Part shown: positions 8,101 through 16,851 of the stretch, in pieces
Numbering within the stretch: the stretch's first letter is position 1
Layout of the letters: each line of letters begins with the position of its first letter
Assembly (NCBI GenBank): GCA_910584345.1
Contig: CAJTZX010000028.1
Span: 1-52,690, forward strand
DNA: 52,690 bases
Origin: an uncultured Eubacterium sp.
Lineage (GTDB): Bacteria; Bacillota; Clostridia; Lachnospirales; Lachnospiraceae
Reading direction: 5' to 3'
Program-made: the position numbers and the translations under genes
Notes under the pieces: generated by a model
Told to the model about the DNA's origin: nothing
The model's input: the letters and a program-made list of their open reading frames with translations, nothing else
Database searches by the model: none

Positions 8101-9612
8101 TTAAAGGGTCATAAATTGTTCGGAATCTCTTGCAAGCTCTGATAAAAGCTGTTCTCTGCGGGTTCCGATTAAAAGCTGTTCGTTATAACGAGTATAACGA
8201 TCACTTGGATGTTCCGCTAAAAAAGCTGACGATTCAATACCGATGGTTAAGTCCGTTACGAAAACGATCATCTCCTGGCCACCTCGAAAAGCTTGTTCCA
8301 TAAAATCAAAAGCATGTTCTAATGCGAGGCTGGCAGCGAGTTCTGCCTGTTCCAAATGATCCGTTTGCAGTTCAAATTCTGATTTTACATGTAGAAATGC
8401 TTCATGCGGGTTTAGGCCATTTTCCGGTATTCCATTTTTAAGTTTGATGAGCAGCCATTCTTTATTTTTGTATTGTGTTCGATTTAATAGATTTCCTTCT
8501 TGTTCTAAGGCAAATGTCTGTTCTAGTTGTTTTAGTAATCTGGAATAGCAAATAGCTGGTTCTTTCGCATCTGTTAGCTCATTTCTGTATTTTTTTAAAA
8601 ATGAATACCATAAATCTGTACGTTCTTTTTCGATAGATGCACGCACAAAATAATTTGATAATCCATCAGAAAGCAAGTTTGTTACACTGAGCCGTTCATC
8701 AAAACCAGCATGGCTAATACGAGCAAATACTTGAGGCCGAATGTTACCTGAGAGAATATTAGAAATATCATAGTCATCTTGATATTTGTAAAATAGGTCA
8801 AAGTAAGCAGCGACATCCATAGCAGTTTCTTTGTGATGGAGAAATTCGTAAATAACAGTTTCATTTACGGGGAGATGAAGTTTTTCATAAATTTTTAGAA
8901 GATGGCTCAAGTCTTCCCATCCCCTTGCAGTTACAAACTGCATGCCGTCTACATCCGATTCCACACGGTAGAAATTATTTGGACGAAGTTCCAGATAACT
9001 TAAGATTGCACGATGAATATGTACCGTTTTTGCATATTCTTTCCATACCACAAAGTCTGCTTCCAGTTCCATATAGCGCACACGATCAAGCGTAACCATA
9101 TCAAAATCACGTACGGATTTGTTATATTCCGGTGGGTTTCCAGCAGCTACAATAATCCAGCCTTCTGGTATAGATTGATTTCCAAAAGTTTTACATTGTA
9201 GAAATTGAAGCATAGTTGGCGCTAGTGTTTCAGAGACACAGTTGATTTCGTCAATAAATAAAATGCCTTCCTTTAATCCGCTGTCACGCATTTTTTGATA
9301 AATGCTTGCGATGATTTCGCTCATTGTATATTCAGTAATGGAGTAAGTTTTGTTAAAATAAGTCTCTTCTTTTATATAAGGAAGACCAATTGCACTTTGT
9401 CTTGTATGATGTGTAATGGTATATGAGACAAGACCGATGCGGCATTCTCTTGCAACCTGTTCCATAATTTGTGTTTTGCCGATTCCTGGAGGCCCAATCA
9501 AAAGAATCGGCCGCTGACGAACTGAGGGAATGCAATACATGCCATTTTCTTCTTTTGCCAGATAGGCGCAGACGGTATGTTTGATTTCTTCTTTTGCCTG
9601 TTTAATATTCAT
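8101..9612 (-). CDS. MoxR-type AAA+ ATPase
   Basis: A 503-aa AAA+ protein of the MoxR class. Walker A is GPPGIGKT (40-47), Walker B is ILFIDEIN (117-124), and a sensor-1 stretch AAGNPPEYNKS follows, then the TLDRVRYMEL segment. The C-terminal 250 residues are helical. MoxR ATPases work with VWA-domain partners as chaperones that remodel or insert metal cofactors in client proteins. The VWA partner is encoded 26 bases upstream and larC 17 bases downstream, so one transcript is likely. The start follows AGGAGACGATT. The client is unknown. Confidence 0.9.
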   Translation of the reverse strand: MNIKQAKEEIKHTVCAYLAKEENGMYCIPSVRQRPILLIGPPGIGKTQIMEQVARECRIGLVSYTITHHTRQSAIGLPYIKEETYFNKTYSITEYTMSEIIASIYQKMRDSGLKEGILFIDEINCVSETLAPTMLQFLQCKTFGNQSIPEGWIIVAAGNPPEYNKSVRDFDMVTLDRVRYMELEADFVVWKEYAKTVHIHRAILSYLELRPNNFYRVESDVDGMQFVTARGWEDLSHLLKIYEKLHLPVNETVIYEFLHHKETAMDVAAYFDLFYKYQDDYDISNILSGNIRPQVFARISHAGFDERLSVTNLLSDGLSNYFVRASIEKERTDLWYSFLKKYRNELTDAKEPAICYSRLLKQLEQTFALEQEGNLLNRTQYKNKEWLLIKLKNGIPENGLNPHEAFLHVKSEFELQTDHLEQAELAASLALEHAFDFMEQAFRGGQEMIVFVTDLTIGIESSAFLAEHPSDRYTRYNEQLLIGTRREQLLSELARDSEQFMTL

Positions 9613-9638
9613 AATCGTCTCCTGTTATTCATATATGT

Positions 9639-10931
9639 TCATTCAAATTCTTCAGGTTCCAACTGAAGACGCATTGCCCATGGTGGAACTTTATATTCCT
9701 CATAATCATTTAGAAATAAAAATGCAGTTTGGTAGGAAGGTCGTTTTTTGGGATAAATACCCTTGCCATCTGTAAAATACAAAAGACCGTCAAGATTTTG
9801 AAAAACTTGCTGTTCGATTAATGAGTTGACATAAGTAAAAGCAGGACAAAAATTTGTTCCTCCTCCTCCGATAATAGTAAACTTCCCAAGAAATGATTCA
9901 AATTGATCTAAATTTTGGATTTCCTGGTCTGAGCGCACTTGGTCATCGCATTGTAGAATTCGAATCTTACACGACGAAAAAAATTGATCCCGTTGGTGTA
10001 AAATTTGGAAGGTTTCGCGTAAGAAGTTTTTTACAAGCTGTCCGCTTGTAGAATCACTGGTATCAACAACAATCACGAATTCGCGGATTTTTTTACTTTC
10101 TCTTGTTTCTAAAGATTCGATCAGTGGCATATTTCCATAAAGTCGGAGTCCATAAGTGTAAAAATTCAGGTCAAATTCGTCCGGATCTGCATGAATTTCT
10201 TCCCGTAAAACTGAAAATTTTTTTAAAAAATCTCCATAATTTCGTCTGCTTTTTTGAACTTTGATTTGTGCAGCAAGCAATCGGTTTCCTTCTTCAAAGT
10301 TGCTGCCATACTGATCTTGCTGCAGTTTTATTTGACGTGCAATTTTATTCCATTGCTCTTGAGCATTCTGATGCATGGGAGCGAATTTGTTTTGAGAATG
10401 CCAGTGTCTATGATCGTCTGTATAAAATTCCATTTGTAAGGAAGAGATCATTTGTGTATCTAATTGTTTCAGTGTTTGATAGATGGCTGAAGCACTGATA
10501 TATGGATGATTCTTCTCTAGTAGTCGATAAGTTTGCATACGCAGCCAAGTAAGAATACGCTTAGTAGATGGCTGAGTCAGATGATCGATGGTATATTCAA
10601 CAGCGATATCGCAAGAAAGATTCCATAAAGATTGTTCTCTGGAACCAGCTAACCATAAATGTGAAAATATACAATGTAAAATACTATGTAGAAAATTACG
10701 TGTCAAAAAAACTTGATTATTTTTGAACACACGAAGTACCTGTTCAGAAGAATAATACAAGTAGATACCATCTGTTGAAAATGTCTGAAGAGACTGGTCT
10801 GATTTGGGAATCAATGATGAAAGTGCGAGATGAAAAAAGCGTAAATCCAAATATAGCTCGTTTCTTATAAAGTCTAGTATTTTTATTGCCATTTCATTTT
10901 CCCATTCTGATTGCGTTTTATTGTGAGTCAT
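9639..10931 (-). CDS. VWA-like protein with DUF2201-type metallopeptidase-like domain
   Basis: A 430-aa protein. The N-terminal half matches the DUF2201 putative metallopeptidase domain that accompanies MoxR ATPases. Its zinc motif region reads FLHSILHCIFSHLW, so the usual HExxH is HSxxH and the catalytic glutamate is replaced by serine. The C-terminal half is a VWA-like domain with the MIDAS start VIVVDTSDSTSGQ and a later GGGGTNF. As a pair with the MoxR ATPase it probably forms a ring-plus-adaptor chaperone. Loss of the glutamate suggests a binding rather than proteolytic role (inference). It lies 26 bases upstream of the ATPase and 76 bases downstream of the LRR gene. Confidence 0.87.
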   Translation of the reverse strand: MTHNKTQSEWENEMAIKILDFIRNELYLDLRFFHLALSSLIPKSDQSLQTFSTDGIYLYYSSEQVLRVFKNNQVFLTRNFLHSILHCIFSHLWLAGSREQSLWNLSCDIAVEYTIDHLTQPSTKRILTWLRMQTYRLLEKNHPYISASAIYQTLKQLDTQMISSLQMEFYTDDHRHWHSQNKFAPMHQNAQEQWNKIARQIKLQQDQYGSNFEEGNRLLAAQIKVQKSRRNYGDFLKKFSVLREEIHADPDEFDLNFYTYGLRLYGNMPLIESLETRESKKIREFVIVVDTSDSTSGQLVKNFLRETFQILHQRDQFFSSCKIRILQCDDQVRSDQEIQNLDQFESFLGKFTIIGGGGTNFCPAFTYVNSLIEQQVFQNLDGLLYFTDGKGIYPKKRPSYQTAFLFLNDYEEYKVPPWAMRLQLEPEEFE

Positions 10932-11007
10932 GTTAATTTCCTAATTCATTATATTATTTTGTATAGGATCGGATTAAGATTTGTGTTCCGGTAATTGCTG
11001 CTTATCG

Positions 11008-12000
11008 TCAAAAATCATCAAATGTATATCTTGTGTAAGGATGTGTCTGATTTTGAAGCTGTTTACAGCGAAGTATTTCAGCACTGCCTTCACTCCAGCC
11101 GGTTTGTGTCGCAAGAGTCAATGCATACTGCATATTTTGTGGTGATAATAGTTTGCTCTGAAGGAGAAACAAAAGGTCGTGCAATTTTTTGTTCGTCACA
11201 AATTCATGACAAAGTGTATCGCCATGAGCAAAAATATATGTTTGATACTGTATTTTATATCTTTCTAGCAAATGATATGGATAGCGCAAACGATAAAAAG
11301 CAAATTTGCATAGTACTTGTGGGGTTTCTTCCACACAGGCTTTTGCAAATATTTTGTCATATTGTGGAAAATCAATGAAGCCGTTTTGGAAACACTGTCT
11401 GGATCGGAAGCCTTCACCAATAATTTTTCGACCAAAAATATGTGCAGGTGCAATTTCATCATAGGATTCATAATATTCAGGATAGAAAAGAACAGCTTCA
11501 CTAGATGAAATGTTCTGGCTGTTATATTCAAGATTTCCTAGAAAAAAAACTTCAATATCCCAGAAAATTTGTGTGAGCATTTGGCGCAGACCAGTACGTT
11601 CTTTCGGGCTGCATCTGAAAAAAATTTGGCGCAAATGGTGGCAATTCATAAAAGCGTCACTTCCGATCGCGCGAAGTTTGCTGGAACATATAATACGAGA
11701 CAAATTCTTACAGTTGTAAAATGCGTAATCTCCAATTTTTTCCAGACTATCCGGTAATTGTACAGAGTTAAGATAATTTCCACATAGCTCCGTGATTGTA
11801 GCAGAATTCGCAGCTGTATCAATAGTTCTGTATGTATTTGGTAGCTTGCATGAAGTTGAAAAACAATAATTCCCTAGTTCTGTAACTGGATAGCCTGCGA
11901 TTTTGGCCGGAATATCTGCAATTGGTTGATTCGAATAAAAACGTAGAATTTTTGCATTATCAGAAGTTGTTTTTTCCCAGAAAATTTTATAGTTTTGCAT
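11008..12000 (-). CDS. BspA-type leucine-rich-repeat protein (LRR_5)
   Basis: About 330 aa. The N-terminal part has LRR_5/BspA-like repeats (VQLPDSLEKIGDYAFYNCK, SKLRAIGSDAFMNCHHL, and an earlier degenerate unit). The C-terminal 180 residues are helical and rich in aromatic residues and cysteines. There is no signal peptide, unlike most BspA proteins, so it is probably cytoplasmic. I favour the second ATG (12000), preceded by GAAGGAAACA, over the one four codons upstream. It is first in the operon with the VWA, MoxR and LarC genes and may act as substrate adaptor or client for that machine (inference). Confidence 0.8.
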   Translation of the reverse strand: MQNYKIFWEKTTSDNAKILRFYSNQPIADIPAKIAGYPVTELGNYCFSTSCKLPNTYRTIDTAANSATITELCGNYLNSVQLPDSLEKIGDYAFYNCKNLSRIICSSKLRAIGSDAFMNCHHLRQIFFRCSPKERTGLRQMLTQIFWDIEVFFLGNLEYNSQNISSSEAVLFYPEYYESYDEIAPAHIFGRKIIGEGFRSRQCFQNGFIDFPQYDKIFAKACVEETPQVLCKFAFYRLRYPYHLLERYKIQYQTYIFAHGDTLCHEFVTNKKLHDLLFLLQSKLLSPQNMQYALTLATQTGWSEGSAEILRCKQLQNQTHPYTRYTFDDF

Positions 12001-12252
12001 TGTTTCCTTCATAATAATATGGTAGTTCCTCTTACGACTTTGTTTATTTTAAAGGGTATTGATTTCTGTGAGTAAAAAAATTCGTGTTGCAATTTTGATA
12101 TTACGGTAAAATACAGTGCTTTTTTGATAAACGATTTTATTACAGTGATTATAATGCAAAAAAACTGATGAAATAAATCGTATGAAATAATTGGCAGCAA
12201 AAATCGATGATCTTAGTATAACAGATAATGGAATAAGCTGCAAGACAAAAAT

Positions 12253-12285
12253 ATCCCTCTAAAAAGTGAATTTTTTCAGAGGGAT
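12253..12285 (-). terminator. Terminator of the chemoreceptor-like gene
   Basis: On the minus strand, ATCCCTCT and AGAGGGAT pair across a 17-base loop, followed by ATTTTTG. Confidence 0.8.
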
Positions 12286-12297
12286 TTAAAAACTTTT

Positions 12298-13569
12298 TTA
12301 ACTGAGCTTATGAATATTTTGTATCAAATGGTTAGATACAGAAGTCACATGATCTGTGGCATCTCGACATTCAGAAATGATTTTCTCAAAATGATATACA
12401 TTTTCAAGTGTTGTTTTTGCACTTTCTTCATTTTCATTTGAGAAGGCTGCAACATCTTGTACTTTTGTCAAAATGGATGTTTTATTATCATTTAAATTAC
12501 GTACTTCTGATTCGATATCATTAATTGCTCCTGCAACTTGATTGACCTCTGTTCGTAAAGAATCAAACAGACTGCTGGTAAAATTGATTTTTTCTGTTTG
12601 TTCTGCAAATGCAGAAGTTACTTTCTGTGTAATCTCAACACTAAACTGCGCATTATCAATCAAATCATTGACACTTTCGTTGATTTGTTCTGTAGATTCT
12701 TTAGACTGATCTGCAAGTTTACGTATTTCTTCTGCAACAACAGCAAACCCTTTTCCGGCTTCTCCAGCTCTGGCAGCTTCAATACTGGCATTTAAAGCAA
12801 GTAAATTTGTCTGATTGGAAATGCTTGCAATAATTTCTGTTGCAGTGCGGATATTCATGGCAGATTTGTTTGTAAGCTCTGTTTGTTCACGTACTTTTTC
12901 GATTGACTCACTGTTTTCACAGTTCAGCTTTATTAATTCTGTAATATATGTTTCGACAGATTTATTGCAATCCTGCATTTTATCAGCACTGGTAGTTAAA
13001 TTTTCAATATTAGATGAAATATGTTCGATTTCATTACTTACAGAATCCAACTCAGCAGTAATCATTTGCATTCGATCTGCCTGAGAAATAATATTTTCAG
13101 AAATAGCATTGACATTATTACTCATATCTTCTTCTGAAGTAGTCATTTCATTAAACAAGCTGTTGAAGCTTTCTGTTACTTCCCCAAGTTCTGCAGTAGC
13201 ATTTTCAATAGAAGAAATCACTTTTGCATAAGAGACTGCGATTTCATTTACCGTTTGCATGATTTCGCCAACTTTATTATTCTGCCCCATTGGTACAGAA
13301 AGATCTTCAATTGTAACAGTACCATCAGCAATATTCGAAACGTTTGATAAGAATTTATGTACTACATCTGCAGCGAGCTTAGCAACAACAAGCGAGGCAA
13401 CATATCCAATACATGCTCCGACAATGATTAATATTATGCCAAGCATACTTCCTTTTGAAACAAGAATGGTAATTAATGCTGCCCAAATACCAACAACCAA
13501 AACCGGCAGACTGATGATAATTGCCAGTGCGGTTAATAATTTTTTTTTCTGTTCTTGATCCATCTGCAT
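12298..13569 (-). CDS. Methyl-accepting chemotaxis-like signalling protein, no sensor domain
   Basis: About 423 aa. Two adjacent membrane helices (about 12-36 and 41-66) are joined by a very short loop, so there is no extracellular ligand domain. A HAMP-like stretch follows, then a long coiled coil with the universally conserved hairpin tip ISNQTNLLALNASIEAARAGE and GKGFAVVAEEIRKLADQS. Such proteins signal to CheA through CheW, or act in other Che-like circuits, and probably sense something in the membrane or cytoplasm. I start at the ATG after GGGGGACAG rather than the longer frame. No other chemotaxis or flagellar gene is in the window. Confidence 0.9.
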   Translation of the reverse strand: MQMDQEQKKKLLTALAIIISLPVLVVGIWAALITILVSKGSMLGIILIIVGACIGYVASLVVAKLAADVVHKFLSNVSNIADGTVTIEDLSVPMGQNNKVGEIMQTVNEIAVSYAKVISSIENATAELGEVTESFNSLFNEMTTSEEDMSNNVNAISENIISQADRMQMITAELDSVSNEIEHISSNIENLTTSADKMQDCNKSVETYITELIKLNCENSESIEKVREQTELTNKSAMNIRTATEIIASISNQTNLLALNASIEAARAGEAGKGFAVVAEEIRKLADQSKESTEQINESVNDLIDNAQFSVEITQKVTSAFAEQTEKINFTSSLFDSLRTEVNQVAGAINDIESEVRNLNDNKTSILTKVQDVAAFSNENEESAKTTLENVYHFEKIISECRDATDHVTSVSNHLIQNIHKLS

Positions 13570-13669
13570 ATTCTTCTGTCCCCCAGATTTATAGTAATGT
13601 TTGCTGAACCTGTCTGATTTCAAATCTTTTATACTATTTTAAGTATAATTCTGCCAGTTGTCAATGATT

Positions 13670-14800
13670 CTATTTTAAAATTTTTAAAAAGTTTGTATCT
13701 TGTGCAAAATTGCTTATTTCATACAAGACAAGTGTGTCATCTGGCTGGATTTCATTCATGAGGCTGGAATAAGGCATATTATAATACCTGAAATCAATCA
13801 TAACAATATGTGCGTAATCCGCCATAATAAAGGGAATGAAACTGTTTGCAAAAGAATCTTTGATTACTAGCAGAGTTTTATTATCAGAACTGCTTTTTGT
13901 ATAGATATCAATTCTGCCGAAATTTCCTCCAAAATATACGCCATATTTATCTTTTGTATCTAATTTATTCCAGTCATAAATACTATTTGTTTGGGTTTCA
14001 TCAATTATTATTTTTGCTTCCGGCACATGAAACGGCAAATATAATTGGTCAGGCTGTACTTGGAAATCTGGAGCTTTGGAATACAGCGTACCAAAAAATT
14101 TATCACTGGCACATTTTGGAGAAAATTGTGAAATAGGTTTCGGTGTCTGCTCTTGCATTTGGCACCATGCAGTATAAGCTAAATAAGCTGCATGCATAGT
14201 CCAGTGATGGTCTGTTTTAAAATATAATGCAACCTTATCTTCGATGTCCGTAAGCAGAGAACGAATATCGATCAGTTCAGAATTATGAAGCTGTTCTGCT
14301 GCCTGAGTATAAAGCTTGTCTTCCTGATACAATACAGCGTGATCGGGAAGCTGTTTTTTCAAAATGGTGCCTTTCGATGGAACCGGTAAGAAATATAAAT
14401 TCGTTTGATAGGTTTGTGCAAATTGCTCCAACATTTGTAGATTGTTTAAATATCGGGTTTCTGATAACTGGCTGTTTAAAATTCGTTCAAAATAGTAACC
14501 GTTTTTTCCCAAGTAGACTCCGCCTATATCTTGAAATCCGATACTGTGTTGAAGCGCGGTTGCAAATTTCATCCATAGATCACGCCCGATAAACTGGTCA
14601 TTAGATCCATCTGTAAAATTTTTTTGCATAGAAGTATCTAAAAAACCGGAAACAGTTGGTTTCTTAAGTGTTGTGAGATATCGGTTTTCATTTTCTGAGT
14701 ATGTGTGTTGTGGCAGTAAAAATAATAAATTGCCACAAATTGTAAATAGTAGGATGCAGCCTGCAAAAAATATTGCAGGGGATAGTTTTTTCGATCTCAT
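13670..14800 (-). CDS. DHHW-family membrane-anchored SGNH-like protein
   Basis: About 376 aa. An N-terminal membrane anchor (about 8-28) is followed by an extracellular AlgX/AlgJ-like domain. The name-giving motif is present as TDHHWTMHAAYLAY, and a later block LVIKDSFANSFIPF carries the SGNH-type serine. These proteins pair with MBOAT acyltransferases to acetylate cell-surface polysaccharides. The MBOAT gene lies 46 bases upstream. The start was chosen at the ATG before the basic-hydrophobic anchor, after AGAAGAA; the frame extends about 39 codons further without a better ribosome site. Confidence 0.9.
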   Translation of the reverse strand: MRSKKLSPAIFFAGCILLFTICGNLLFLLPQHTYSENENRYLTTLKKPTVSGFLDTSMQKNFTDGSNDQFIGRDLWMKFATALQHSIGFQDIGGVYLGKNGYYFERILNSQLSETRYLNNLQMLEQFAQTYQTNLYFLPVPSKGTILKKQLPDHAVLYQEDKLYTQAAEQLHNSELIDIRSLLTDIEDKVALYFKTDHHWTMHAAYLAYTAWCQMQEQTPKPISQFSPKCASDKFFGTLYSKAPDFQVQPDQLYLPFHVPEAKIIIDETQTNSIYDWNKLDTKDKYGVYFGGNFGRIDIYTKSSSDNKTLLVIKDSFANSFIPFIMADYAHIVMIDFRYYNMPYSSLMNEIQPDDTLVLYEISNFAQDTNFLKILK

Positions 14801-14846
14801 AAAAATTCTTCTTTCTGTTTGAATCGATAAATGATTTGTAATAAAA

Positions 14847-16271
14847 TTAAAACCGAAAATATAAAAATGGATTGTAACTACCACTAACCAACATGGAAAT
14901 ACTGAGTAGTAGTACAAGCAGACACCAGGAACTTTTTAGCCAGAATGCAACAGCTTCGCCAATGTTGGAAGAAATCTTTTGAAGGATATTGTCACATGCT
15001 TTTTTCATAAACTGTGTGGATGACAGAGCTAGGATAACCAAAAAAAGTGAATGAGTGGTCCATTCATAAAGTGCCAGCTGATTGCAAGCAGGAATTCCGA
15101 CGCCAATTAGCATTTGGAAATAACTTTTTAGCATGGTTAGATCGTCACAGGCAAAAATTACCCATCCAATTACAATCCAAAACAATGCGTAAATATGCTG
15201 CAAGACGGAGGGCAGATGGTTTAAAAGTTTGTGCAGAAACAATTTTTCGATTACAAGCAGTGTGAAGTAATATAATCCCCACAAAATAAAATTCCACCCG
15301 GCGCCATGCCATAATCCGGTTAAAAACCATACTGCAAATAAGTTAAGAATCTGGCGGATTGTACCTCTGCGGCTGCCACCTAAAGGGATATATAGGTATT
15401 CACGAAACCAGCTGCTTAATGTGATATGCCAGCGGCGCCAAAATTCGGTAATACTTTTAGATTCATAAGGATATCGAAAGTTTTCCGGAAAATGGAATCC
15501 GAACATTTCTCCAAGACCGATAGCCATATCGGAATATCCTGAAAAATCAAAATAAATCTGAAAAGTAAATGCAAAAGCTCCCAGCCAGGCAAGTGACATT
15601 GACAAATCCGATGCGTTAAGACTACTGATTTCATCCCAGAGCGCACCAATTTGATTGGCAAGCAGAACTTTTTTACCAAGGCCAAGCAAGAAACGCTGCA
15701 TCCCTGACGCGCACAAAGAAAAAGATGTTTTTCGTTCATCTACTTCCTGTGCTACGTCACTGTAACGGACGATAGGGCCGGCAATCAGCTGCGGAAACAT
15801 GCAGACATACATTCCAAAAGAAATCAAGTTATGTTGAGCTTTTATGTTGCCGCGGTAAACATCAATCGTATAGGACATTGTTTGGAACGTGTAAAATGAA
15901 ATACCAATCGGCAGCGTAAGGTTTAGCAACGGGAATTCACTGTTGGTTAATGAAGAAAAAGAAGTTAGTATAAAATCGGTATATTTAAAAAAGCATAAAA
16001 TACCGAGGTTACCAACGACAGAGATAATAAGTATTATTCTGCCAAAAGTATTTTTTTTCTTTACTTCAAAATATTCTAAAAGTCGTCCGTTGCAATAATC
16101 AAATACAGTTGAAAACAGCATAATTAAAATATATTTTGGTTCGCCCCATGCATAAAAAAGCAAACTTGCCAGCAGCAAAAACAAATTTCGCAATGATTTT
16201 GGGCATAAGTAATAACAAAGAATAACCGCCGGAAAAAAAATACATAAAAATACGATACTGCTAAATACCAT
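14847..16271 (-). CDS. MBOAT-family O-acyltransferase (AlgI/DltB type)
   Basis: A 474-aa polytopic membrane protein. It matches AlgI-type MBOAT enzymes: N-terminus VFSSIVFLCIFFPAVILCYY, LLFYAWGEPKYI, the conserved ITEFWRRWHITLSSWFREYL with its histidine, and FLTGLWHGAGWNFILWGLYY with the catalytic histidine. These move acyl (mostly acetyl) groups from a cytoplasmic donor across the membrane to an outside acceptor. With the DHHW protein downstream and the lipoprotein and transglutaminase-like genes upstream it forms a surface O-acylation cluster. The acceptor polymer is unknown. Confidence 0.95.
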   Translation of the reverse strand: MVFSSIVFLCIFFPAVILCYYLCPKSLRNLFLLLASLLFYAWGEPKYILIMLFSTVFDYCNGRLLEYFEVKKKNTFGRIILIISVVGNLGILCFFKYTDFILTSFSSLTNSEFPLLNLTLPIGISFYTFQTMSYTIDVYRGNIKAQHNLISFGMYVCMFPQLIAGPIVRYSDVAQEVDERKTSFSLCASGMQRFLLGLGKKVLLANQIGALWDEISSLNASDLSMSLAWLGAFAFTFQIYFDFSGYSDMAIGLGEMFGFHFPENFRYPYESKSITEFWRRWHITLSSWFREYLYIPLGGSRRGTIRQILNLFAVWFLTGLWHGAGWNFILWGLYYFTLLVIEKLFLHKLLNHLPSVLQHIYALFWIVIGWVIFACDDLTMLKSYFQMLIGVGIPACNQLALYEWTTHSLFLVILALSSTQFMKKACDNILQKISSNIGEAVAFWLKSSWCLLVLLLSISMLVSGSYNPFLYFRF

Positions 16272-16308
16272 ACCTCCTGACTCCTTTATATGAAAATATT
16301 TGAATCAT

Positions 16309-16806
16309 TTATTGAAAACTGTTTTCAAATGCTTTTTGTACAAGACCGTTTTTGGAGCTAATAATTAGTGCAATATAATTTCCCTCTCTTGTCACGACGG
16401 CTTTTTCTGTCATAACAGCTTGTTCCGGATCATATTCTTGAAAAGTTCCTTGACGGTTTTCAATATGATCATGCATAGACTGCATCATGGATGTAACATC
16501 ATTTTTGTCCTTTAATTTGATAACAGCAATTTCTTCTGCTGTGCCTTCAGTAGCGTATGCATAAAAATAAGAATCTACCAGAGCATAGTCTAAATCACTT
16601 AAATAAGTAAAATTTAAATCTGCCTGTTCATCGTCGCTGGAAATTTTTGTCATTTCCGGCAGTGTTGTATCTGCAGAGAGCATTGTCTCTTGTAGCTTAG
16701 GCATGGATATTGCAGCGTCCGATGAAGATTTGGAACTTCCAAAGCTACAGGCAGATGTTACGGAAAGCATTGCTGTTAACAATACACAGCTAATATATTT
16801 TTTCAT
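16309..16806 (-). CDS. DUF4358 lipoprotein
   Basis: A 165-aa lipoprotein with a lipobox VTSAC at about 16-20, a Ser/Asp-rich linker, and a compact C-terminal domain of the DUF4358 type (YATEGTAEEIAVIKLKDK, SMHDHIENRQGTFQEYDPEQ). DUF4358 genes commonly sit beside MBOAT/DHHW pairs in Lachnospiraceae, which is the arrangement here: 37 bases upstream of the MBOAT gene. Its role is not known; an accessory to acyl transfer outside the membrane is likely. Confidence 0.87.
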   Translation of the reverse strand: MKKYISCVLLTAMLSVTSACSFGSSKSSSDAAISMPKLQETMLSADTTLPEMTKISSDDEQADLNFTYLSDLDYALVDSYFYAYATEGTAEEIAVIKLKDKNDVTSMMQSMHDHIENRQGTFQEYDPEQAVMTEKAVVTREGNYIALIISSKNGLVQKAFENSFQ

Positions 16807-16851
16807 GGTTAACCCTTTCTTAATATGTTTATAGTATTATACAAACCACTT

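Noticed and set aside
9013..9775. Plus-strand frames of 60-65 codons inside the MoxR/VWA genes
   Set aside because: Shadows of well-supported minus-strand genes.
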